NCBI GenBank assembly: GCA_037179515.1
Contig: JAXCGZ010019233.1
Coordinates: 1-64,000, forward strand
Direction of reading: 5' to 3'
Origin: Halocaridina rubra
Lineage: Eukaryota > Arthropoda > Malacostraca > Decapoda > Atyidae
Length of the DNA: 64,000 nucleotides
The notes beneath the pieces are model-generated. The model searched no databases. It saw only the letters and a list, made by a program, of their open reading frames with translations, and was not told the DNA's origin. The translations under genes and the position numbers were made by a program. Positions 52,440 through 64,000 of the stretch are shown here, piece by piece; the stretch's first letter is position 1, and each line of letters opens with the position of its first letter.

Positions 52440-53120
52440 ATCGTATTTTACATGGTGCAATACTGTTAGTATTTATGTTTTTTACTATTTTTTAGTGTTT
52501 TATTATTCTTAGGCTAAGAAATAAGGCTTTTTATCAATAAAATAATGAAACTACTGGAAATTTTAATATATATGCTAGCTCACGTAGGTGCGACCCCAAT
52601 ACATTGTACGCTATCGGACAGTATTTCACATGATGCAATACTGTGAGTTATATATCTAAATTTATGTTTTTTACTATTTTTTACTGTTTTATTGCTCTTA
52701 GTCTAGGAAATACTTGTTTTATCAATAAAATAATGAAAATTTCAATATGTACTATCTTACGTAGGTTCGACCCTTTTCGTTTTCCGAAACGCTGGTACCG
52801 GTATCGTATTTTACATGGTGCAATACTGTTAGTATTTATGTTTTTTACTATTTTTTACTGGTTTATTATTCTTAGGCTAAGAAATACGTTTTTTTATCAA
52901 TAAAATCATGAAACTACTGGAAATTTTAATATATATGCTAGCTCACGTAGGTGCGACCCCAATACATTGTACGCTATCGGACACTATTTCACATGATGCA
53001 ATACTGTGAGTTATATATCTAAATTTATGTTTTTTACTATTTTTTACTGTTTTATTATTCGTAGGCTGGGAAATAAACTTTTTTTTATCAATTAAATAAT
53101 GAAATTTGCTTTTTTCAATA
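52440..53120. repeat. ~180-bp internal repeats of element B (four units)
   Basis: GCAATACTGT begins at 52457, 52634, 52820 and 52998 (spacing 177, 186, 178), each followed by a TTTATGTTTTTTACTATTTT stretch and ATCAATAAAATAATGAAA. Units 1/3 and 2/4 resemble each other more, implying duplication of a two-unit block. Confidence 0.85.
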
Positions 53121-53340
53121 AAAAAAAATGAAAATACTGTACTGAAAATTTTTATTTTTTTAATATTTTAATATTTTTGCATATACCCCCCAAAAAAAAT
53201 TTGCCAAAAAAAATCGCGGTATAGTGAATTTGCGAGGCAAGAAACGTGATACAGTGAAGGATCACTGTACAGGTATAAAAAAAATAAATAAATAAAGACA
53301 TTTACTTGATAAATACGAATTAGGCTGTGTTTGCTAGGCG

Positions 53341-53665
53341 AGGCCGCGCAACACTTGCCAAACGGCCTCATCTCACAGGTACTGTGAGGAGATTTGTAAC
53401 TCGTGGATTGGTCAGTGCAGCGACAGCTTCTTCCCATCTATCTCCAGACTCTTGAACTTTCTTCCTTCTTCTGTCTTCCTAATTCTTATGGCCTATCTTC
53501 CTTCAAAAAGCAGATCTATCGTCATCTCAGGGCCTAATCCTCCATATCTCTGCCTTGTCCTTAACCCTTTTTCTTTCCTTCGTCCTGGTGTTTTCTCGTG
53601 TCCAAACCTTTATTAATAAGGCCAGTTTTTGCCTGTCCCGGTCTCATACTCATAAAAAAAAAAAA
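53341..53665 (+). mobile_element. LINE L-A, copy 4 (3' fragment)
   Basis: Matches copy 1 from about 5562 to its poly-A end: GAGGCCGCGCAACACTTGCC ... CAAAAAGCAGATCTATCG ... TTTGCCTGTCCCGGTCTCAT then A-run. Inserted in a 161-bp repeat unit of element A. Confidence 0.85.
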
Positions 53666-53955
53666 GGTTTGAATAAACTCGTATTTACAGCTGTGTGCTT
53701 TTTTAAATTCAATATTAGCCTTCCATATAACCAAATAAATAAATAAAGCCATTAACTTGATAAATATGAATACAGCAGTGCTGCTAGCTGTGTATTCCTC
53801 CGTCGTGCCCACAAACTGTTTCGGCGCACAGTATGAATTTACTGCACCATCCATGTGGTCGAAAAATTAATTCATTAATAGTTTATTAACTATTTATTGG
53901 CCTCTGACATAATAGTGAAATGACGTAACTCGGAACGACGTTATACAAGGACCTA

Positions 53956-53958
<3 letters not shown>

Positions 53959-54031
<73 letters not shown>

Positions 54032-54042
54032 ATATATATATA
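53959..54042. repeat. (TA)n between elements A and B2
   Basis: About 84 bp of TA; both neighbouring elements end exactly at it. Confidence 0.96.
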
Positions 54043-54680
54043 CAGTGATCCTTCGCTGTATCACGTTTCTTGGCTCGCAATTTCACTGTACCGCAATTTT
54101 TTCTGGCAAATTTATTTTTATTTTTGGGTACCTGTATATGCAAAAATATTAAAATATTAAAAAAAATAAAAATTTTCAGTATTTTCATTGTTTTAATGAA
54201 AAAAACATATTTCATTATCTAATTGATAAAAAAAATTTATTTCCCAGCCTACGAATAATAAAACAGTAAAACATAGTAAAAAAACATAAATTTATATATA
54301 CAGTATAACTCACAGTATTGAATCATGTGAAATAGTGTCCGACAGCATACAATATATTGGGGTCGCACCTACGTGAGCTAGCATATATATTTATATTTCC
54401 AGTAGTTTCATGATTTTATTGATAAAAAAAACGTATTTCTTAGCCTAAGAATTATAAAACAGTAAAAAATAGCAAAAACCATAAATACTAACAGTATTGC
54501 ACCAAGTAAAATACGATACCGGTATCAGCGTTTCGGAAAACGAAAAGGGTCGAACCTACGTAAGATAGTACATATTGAAATTTTAATTATTTTATTGATA
54601 AAACAAGTATTTCCTAGCCTAAGAGTAATAAAACGGTAAAAAATATTAAAAAACATAAATTTAGATATATAACTCACAGT

Positions 54681-55017
54681 GAGACATGCAAATGACAAAT
54701 ATAGACTGCATGAACCAAGATCTAATCGAAATATTGGTAGTAGAACCTATCAATATAGTGCTCCAAGATTATATAATAAATTATCAGTGCTACTCAAAGA
54801 CAGTGAAGATGTGGTGCAATTCAAGAAAAAACTGAAAACATACTTATTTGAAAAATGCTACGATATGGAACTCTACTATAAATGAGCCTTTCAAGGTGTG
54901 AGAGAGATAAAAAGTACAAAAAGAAGAAAATTTAAATAAACTTAAGACCCGCCAGAGAGGTGGCGAAGCCTTCTACAGGAGGGTATAAACCACAAAAAGT
55001 AAAAGTAAAAGTAAAGT
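54681..55017 (+). mobile_element. LINE 3' fragment (RT C-terminus) inserted in B2
   Basis: Encodes TYQYSAPRLYNKLSVLLKDS and FKKKLKTYLFEKCY, stop at 54885, the terminal segment of an L2/Kiri-type RT. A 3' UTR (GACCCGCCAGAGAGGTGGCG) and a tail of AGTAAA units follow. The B sequence ACTCACAGT | ATTGCATCATG is interrupted, with AGT at both junctions. Confidence 0.7.
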
Positions 55018-55369
55018 ATTGCATCATGTGAAATAGTGTCCGATAGCGTACAATGTATTGGGGTCGCACCTACGTGAGCTAGCATATATATTAAATTTCC
55101 AGTAGTTTCATGATTTTATTGATAAAAAAAACGTATTTCTGAGCCTAAGAATAATAAAACAGTAAAAAATAGTAAAAAACTTAAGTACTAACAGTATTGC
55201 AACATGTAAAATACGATACCGCTATCAGCGTATCGGACAAAGGCTTGCACCGTCTTCCATTGTCTCGCCTCACTCGCTCGTCAGACTAACTCACGTGTGC
55301 GCCATTCACGTTGTGCTTATTAATACGTTTTGCTTGTGATTATTTTACTCGCATATTTTAACCTTTGCA

Positions 55370-55528
55370 ATGCCTCCCAAGCATCCTTCATCTTCTAAGG
55401 CTTCTTGTAGTGAGCCTGAGCAGCAAAGGAAAATGTTAACCATAACAGATAAGGTGAAACTCTTAGGTATGTTGAAAGAAGGAAAAAGGTTTACGGATGT
55501 CGGCCGCTATTTTGGCCTCAATGAATAA
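55370..55528 (+). CDS. Truncated pogo transposase HTH peptide (element B2)
   Basis: 52 codons: MPPKHPSSSKASCSEPEQQR, KMLTITDKVKLLGMLKEGKR, FTDVGRYFGLNE, stop. It differs from the B1 peptide at only a few residues, mostly in the disordered N-terminal tail, while the helix region TITDKVKLL..LKEGKRFTDV is almost identical. Function unproven. Confidence 0.5.
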   Translation: MPPKHPSSSKASCSEPEQQRKMLTITDKVKLLGMLKEGKRFTDVGRYFGLNE

Positions 55529-55944
55529 CGGCCGTAAAGCTGTTAATGGCTGCAGAATAATTTCCTCTGGCGTCTACAAACTCATTACCACCTTATTCAC
55601 GGTAAGTTTACCTATCACCTACATATAAATTTACGTTGCATGCTGTTATTTATAAAGTAAAGGGTGGTTTTTTAACAGTGCAGGGAGGGTTTATACAGTA
55701 AACGTAAAAATAATTGTAAAATACCTATGTACATGAGTATGTCATATAAATTTACGCTTGCATGCTGTTATTTATGAAGTTAAGGGTGGTTTGTTAACAG
55801 TACAGGGAGGGTTTATACAGTTTATACGGTGCAAACGTAAAAATAAATTAAAATATCTATGTACATATAGGATGATCCTACTCCACGATTTTCCTGTCTC
55901 GCGCCGGGTCCCGGAACCGAACCTTCGCGATAATTGAAGGAACA

Positions 55945-56047
<103 letters not shown>

Positions 56048-56245
56048 CAGGTATACCTCGGCTTAGGTCGTTTCGAGTTATGTCGTTCTCGATTATACGT
56101 CGGTTTTCAAAAAAATATATGGAAAAACAAAAATAAAACTAAAGTTTGCGTCATTATAATCAACTTTACGTCTTCTCCACTACAAATGTTGGAATCATAA
56201 TATCAACTAGAAAACCATTAAAAGCACATGAAATCATGTTACTGT

Positions 56246-56915
56246 ACAATAAATAAAAACAAAAGCACATAAAATCATGTTATTGTACAATAAATGAGAA
56301 TAAAAGTATATAAAATCTTATTAAAATACGTACAGTAGTTCCAATATCTACCGTTAGGCGTCGTCACTCGTCATAATAATAATAGTAATAATAATAATAA
56401 TAATGATAAAAATAATAATGAATAATAATAATAATAATAAGAATAAGAATACGAATAAGAATGCAGCAGGCATTTGCATTTATCGAAAAGGACTTTTTTT
56501 GTTCGAGGATGTGGATCCCAATGCTATAAATAAAAACAAAAGCACATAAAATCATGTTATTGTACTATAAATAAGAATAAAAGCATATAAATATCTTATT
56601 AAAATTCGTACAGTAGTTCCAATATCTACAGTTAGGTGTCGTCATTCGTCATAATAATAATAGTAATAATAATAATAATAATAATAATGATGATAATAAT
56701 AATAATAATAAGAATAAGAATAAGAATGCAGCAGGGATTTGCATTTATCGAAAAGGACTTTCTTTGTTTGAGGATATGGATCCAAATGCTATAAATAAAA
56801 ACAAAAGCACATAAAATCATGTTATCGTACAATAAATAAGAATAAAAGCACATAAATATCTTATTAAAATACGTACAGTAGTTCCAATATCTACTGTTAG
56901 GCATCGTCACTCGTC
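56246..56915. repeat. ~270-bp tandem repeat inside element C
   Basis: TAAAAACAAAAGCACATAAA starts near 56254, 56531 and 56796 (spacing about 277 and 265). Each unit holds an AAT microsatellite, GCAGCAGG-ATTTGCATTTAT and CAGTAGTTCCAATATCTAC. Confidence 0.85.
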
Positions 56916-57255
56916 ATTCCCGCAAAACCGCTATTGTTTTGAATTGATATTATGAAGAAAATTGACAAAAAGCATTAAGAACAAACAGCAAACATATTTT
57001 TAATATAATATTGTCAGGGAAATAGCTTGTGCGGGCGCATCAGCTGATACGGAAGTGTGACAAAACGTATGCATCCTCGTCCTCACTGCCACCATCAGTG
57101 TTGACAGAATACATAAATGAGAGAAATGATAAATATAAAAAACATACATGTAAGCTGGTAAGTTATTTCAAGTATCTTAAGATGAAGTACATTTTTATGT
57201 AAATTACAGTACTACCACTTTGTAATTAATATATATCTTAAAATATACCATACAT

Positions 57256-57690
57256 TTGATAATAAAAACATCCGCTTTATCTGGCAACACTGGCCCCCAT
57301 GCTAAGCCTGTTGCCAACGGCATAATAGAGTTCATTAATTTGTGTACTGTACATAAATTTAAAAATAAAGATACTACCTGCCCAACGTGTGAACAATGTG
57401 AAGACAGCCTAGAACATTTTCTACTATTTTGTGAAGCATATGCACAAATAACAGAAAATAGTTTTTTAGCACAACCATATATAAAAAAGAAAACTGAAAT
57501 AATTGCTAATATATTGTTATTTAGATATTGTAGTGAAAAAGACGTCAAAGAAAGAAATAAATTTATAAAAAGAATTTGTAGAAAAAGAAATCAAATAATA
57601 AAAACCGCACAAACAATTTAGTAAAGCAAAACCAAGACTTGGGAGCCGTTGCAAAAGGCATATCCCACCCAACTGTACTACTACTACAGA
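57256..57690 (+). mobile_element. LINE 3' fragment with zinc knuckle, inserted in C
   Basis: The open frame to 57621 encodes TTCPTCEQCEDSLEHFLLFC, a Cys/His zinc-binding end (C..C...H....C) typical of the C-terminus of several LINE RTs. KKTEIIANILLF and RKRNQIIKTAQTI follow. A short 3' UTR ends with CTACTACTACAG. Clade uncertain. Confidence 0.6.
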
Positions 57691-57798
57691 AAATCTGTAT
57701 ATCTAGGCTAGCCTAGAGACAAGCTAATTAGATTTAAGTCGTTTTTCGACATAAGTCGTCTCTCCTGGAACCAATTAACAACGTTAAGTGAGGTATTC

Positions 57799-61175
<3,377 letters not shown>

Positions 61176-61264
<89 letters not shown>
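61176..61264. repeat. (TA)n between the RTE-like LINE and MITE D
   Basis: About 85 bp of TA with one TATTATA interruption. Confidence 0.95.
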
Positions 61265-61267
<3 letters not shown>

Positions 61268-61590
61268 TACGCAACTTACGAAAGAGTTAGACTCCAGAAG
61301 TCCATTTGTAGGTAAAACTGTTAATAAGTTGTGTTTAAGTAAAAATAAGTACTGTACAGTACAATCACACATATGCAGTAATGTACAGTACAGCACTTAG
61401 GCTAAAGACACTCAATTACTTCATAAAACAAAGAATAAAGTATAAATGAATTTTCATACAGCAATAATAATCTATTAATATAGTACAGTACTATAATACA
61501 TACATTAATATCTAGGTATATTATGGGTTGGTGTTGTTTGTATCTGTGAATGTTTATAACTCATTTGTTCGTAAGTAGGGGAGCTTCTGT
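61265..61590. mobile_element. MITE of family D
   Basis: Left end GTACTACGCAACTTACGAAA. The right end reads inward CACAGAAGCTCCCCTACTTA, then CGAACAAATGAG. The same terminus occurs in PDI intron 1 (22723-23251). About 325 bp, no coding capacity. Rich in GTACAGTAC palindromes near 61350-61395. Confidence 0.6.
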
Positions 61591-61597
61591 GTGTGTG

Positions 61598-61601
<4 letters not shown>

Positions 61602-61683
<82 letters not shown>
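61602..61683. repeat. (TA)n between MITE D and element E
   Basis: About 82 bp of TA, ending at the terminus of element E. Confidence 0.96.
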
Positions 61684-61687
<4 letters not shown>

Positions 61688-62950
61688 CAGTGGTGACCCC
61701 AACCCACGAACGTCTGTAACCACAAACAAAATTTTGAGCACATTTCTACCCCAATCCATGAATAAATTCCAACCCACCAACACGCATAATATGCACTAAG
61801 GCTTTGCAAATCCAACATGATTTAGTAGCGAACTCTCCGAGTTCTAGTGCTGCTAAAGTTGAGGAATTTAAAGCCAGCAGAAGCTGGTTTGAACATTTTC
61901 GTCACCGAACTGGAATTCACATTGTCATTGGACATGGAAAGGCGGCTACTTCCGACCAAAAAAGCAGTGGATTCTTATGAGAAGGAATTCGCTATATATA
62001 CCGAGAGTGAAGGTTATATCCCACAACAAGTTTTTAATAGTGATGAAACGGGACTCTTTTGGAAGAAAATGCTCAATAAAACCTATATAACCCATCAGAA
62101 GAAATCACTTCCTCGCCACAAACCAATGAAAGACAGGCTTATACTTTTATTGTGGACTGTAAGATCAAGCCTCATTTAGTTTACCACTCTGAAAATCCGC
62201 GTGTTTTTAAACGCAATAACGTATTGAAGGCTAGTCTTCCAGTAATGTGGAGATCAAATCCAAAGGCTTAGGTCATGCAGATTTTATTCCAAGTGGTTGA
62301 TTGAAGTATTTGTGCCAGCAGTGCAAAAACATCTTGAAGAAAATAATTTACCCCTTCAAGTGTCTTCTTATAATGGTTAATGCTCCTGCCTATCCTCCAG
62401 GTGTGGAAGAAGATCTCGCTATACATTATGACTTCATTCAAGTAAAATTTCTGCCCTCTTAACACCACTCTTATCCTCCAGCCCTTGGACCAGCAGGTAA
62501 TTTCTAATTTTAAAAAGCTGTATACGAAGGGTCTCTTTGCTAGGTCTTTCCAGGTCAACAATGATACAGCTTTGACCCTTCGTGATTTCTGGAATGACCA
62601 TTTTAATATCCTCCACTGCATTGGCCTCATTGAAAAAGCATGGAGGGAGGTCTCATATCGTATATTGAACTCCGCTTGGAGGAAACTTTGGCCAGGTTGG
62701 GTGACTGATAGGGACCTCAAGGGCTTCAAGCAGGAGTTAGCTATCAAAATTGTGAATGAAATTGTGGCTATGGGCAAGAGTTTGGCCTTGAAGGTCAATA
62801 AGGAGGAGCTGGTGGAGGACCACAAAGAAGAACTTATCATCAATGAATTACTTGAGTTGTAAAGTGAACAGGTGAAGATTCTCCAAGTGAAGCAGTCACC
62901 GGAGGAAGGGGATGAAAGTGTAAAGGCGTCCAGTGAACAACTTAAAGAAT
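61684..62950 (+). mobile_element. Tigger-like element E, transposase relic (plus)
   Basis: Starts with a terminus CAGACAGTGGTGACCCCAAC, then coding remnants. The 61847-62179 frame has FNSDETGLFWKKML (first catalytic Asp) and KKSLPRHKPMKDR. The 62485-62862 frame has LDQQVISNFKKLYTKGLF (third Asp region), LTLRDFWNDHFNI and ILNSAWRKLWPGW. The DNA-binding N-terminus is deleted: the terminus jumps straight to ATGCACTAAGGCTTTGC, which lies mid-protein in copy E'. Several frameshifts. Confidence 0.75.
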
Positions 62951-64000
62951 ATTAATGGATATAAAAGTGGTCTTTCCAGAAATCACGAAGAGTCAAATCC
63001 GTGTCATTAGTGACCTGGAAACACCTGGTAAAATGACCCTTTATATACAACTTTATAAAATTAGAAATTACCTGCTGGTCCATGAGCTGGAGGATAGGAG
63101 TGCTGTTGGGAGGCAGAAATTTTTCTTTAATGAAGTCGTAATATATAGTGAGATCTTTCACACCTGGAGAATGGGCAGGAGCATTATGCATTATGAGGAG
63201 ACACTAAAGGGGCAAATCATTCTCCTCAAGATATTTTTTCACTGCTGGTGCAAACATTTCAACCAACCCCTCTAGGAATAAAATCTGCGTGACCCAAGAC
63301 TTTTGATTTGACCTCCACATTACTGGAAGACTAGCCTTCAACAAGTTATTGTTTTTAAAAACACGGATTTTCAGTGGTAAACTAAAAGAGGCTTGATCTC
63401 ACAGTCACCACTAGCATTAGCACACGATACAAGTGTAAGCCTGGTCTTTCATTGGTTTGTGCCTAGGCAGTGATTTCTCCTCTTGGGTTATATAGGTTCT
63501 TTTGGGCATTTTCTTCCAAAAGAGTCCCGGTTCATCACAATTAAAAACTTGTTGGAGGATGTAACCTCCATTCTCGACAAATTTAGCGAATTCCTTCACG
63601 TATGAATCCGCTGCATTTTGGTCGGAACTAGCTGCCTCTAAATGTCAAATGACGCAACGAATCCCATTTCAGCAACGAAAGTGTTCAAACTAGCTTCTGC
63701 TAGAACTCGGAGAGTTCGCTACTAAATCATGGTGGATTTGCAAAGCCTTAGTGCATATTATGGCCTAGCTAATACTATCTCCAACCAGCTGTTTTTTATT
63801 TATCCACATCAATAATAATTTTTCTACCTCTTCTGTTACTTGTGACCTTTTCTTTGCTTATATATTTACTCCCTTAGCCAGGTCAGCCGCCTTTAAGATC
63901 TCCTTATTCTTTAAAATAGTACAGACGGTCGATTTAGCCATGTTATACTGCGTGGCGAGATCGGACACACGAACCCCATCTTCATGTTTAGAAATTATTT
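62951..64000 (-). mobile_element. Tigger-like element E', inverted copy, runs off the window
   Basis: Minus strand. HTH near 64000-63870 (SKHEDGVRVSDLATQYNMAK then STVCTILKNKEILKAADLAK); NCDEPGLFWKKMPKRTYITQ (first Asp kept) at about 63550; HNAPAHSPGVKDL at about 63180, where the second catalytic Asp has become His; LMDQQVISNFIKLYIKGHF (third Asp kept) and LTLRDFWKDHFYI at about 63000. Ends at the junction with E near 62950. It retains the HTH that E lost. Inactive. Confidence 0.78.

Larger units (their letters stand above)
51722..53267 (-). mobile_element. Pogo/Tigger-like element B, copy 1
   Basis: TA-flanked. Left end CGTTGTTCCTTCAATTATCG, then GGTTCCGGGACCCGGC. The right end reads inward as CAGTGATCCTTCACTGTATC. 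Flanks CCAAATA | ... | TACAGGTAT rejoin the interrupted 161-bp repeat exactly, proving a TA duplication. Encodes a 52-residue transposase start (52131-52289, minus). 1,546 bp; inverted relative to copy 2. Confidence 0.85.
51345..53800. repeat. ~161-bp tandem repeat inside element A
   Basis: Unit core CCTTCAATATAACCAAATAC ... GCCATTAACTTGATAAATAC ... GCTGTGTTTGCTAG. Starts at 51381, 51543 and 51703 are 162 and 160 bp apart. The third unit is split by B1 and resumes at 53268; the next carries the LINE fragment and a further unit follows at about 53690. Confidence 0.85.
50761..53958. mobile_element. Pogo/Tigger-like element A (non-autonomous, with nested insertions)
   Basis: Left end GAGGGTCCTCGTTTAACGTC. 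The right end reads inward as CAGTAGGTCCTTGTATAACG, flanked by TA. It contains the remnant of a transposase start (51035-51175), a ~161-bp tandem repeat, element B1 at 51722-53267 and a LINE L-A fragment at 53341-53665. Without the insertions it is about 1.3 kb. Confidence 0.75.

Overview
This is an AT-rich, repeat-choked animal nuclear window. I infer a decapod crustacean. The evidence is the intron-exon structure of the one host gene, very long (TA)n, (CT)n, (ATT)n and (TATG)n arrays, and the mixture of CR1-like, Jockey-superfamily, RTE-like and L2-like non-LTR retrotransposons with pogo/Tigger-type and hAT DNA transposons. The species cannot be fixed from sequence alone. There is no bacterial gene organisation, no CRISPR array and no rRNA.

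Layout. 0-1.7 kb: 5' half of a CR1-like LINE on the minus strand, with an intact ORF1 and an intact endonuclease start of ORF2. 2.5-6.15 kb: a palindromic pogo-like composite. Both arms carry a SINE-like repeat; one arm was later split by a 5'-truncated Jockey-type LINE and the other carries an RTE 3' tail. 6.6-8.0 kb: SINE-like copy and CR1 fragments. 10.1-13.3 kb: CR1 reverse-transcriptase relic followed by a second Jockey-type LINE (minus). 13.3-16.06 kb: a nearly complete hAT (SCAND3/ZBED-like) element (minus) split by a CR1 3' fragment. 16.2-17.4 kb: L2-like LINE 3' end. 17.8-18.7 kb: (TA)n block.

19.3-34.7 kb holds the only host gene I can support: an ER protein disulfide isomerase (PDI, plus strand). 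It has a signal peptide, two CGHC thioredoxin domains, an acidic tail and a KDEL end. A perfect ER-stress element lies 80 bp upstream of the ATG. Two consecutive, homologous, same-phase exons near the 3' end look like an alternative-exon pair. Its 7.8-kb first intron and its third intron hold transposon debris.

34.7-50.4 kb: AT-rich sequence with a third Jockey-type LINE, another CR1 relic, a second hAT relic, an RTE-like LINE relic, SINE-like copies and a tRNA-like SINE head. 50.4-64 kb: mobile elements strung together by (TA)n arrays. In order these are pogo-like A (with B1 and a LINE fragment nested in it), pogo-like B2 (inverted copy of B1), pogo-like C, a near full-length RTE-like LINE, a small MITE (D), and two tail-to-tail Tigger-like transposase copies (E and E').

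Functionally, PDI catalyses disulfide formation and isomerisation in the ER. Everything else recognisable is selfish DNA and its microsatellite by-products. I found no new defence or biosynthetic system. The most informative signals are the PDI duplicated exons and stress element, a candidate -1 frameshift site in the CR1 element, and the nested or palindromic transposon architecture.
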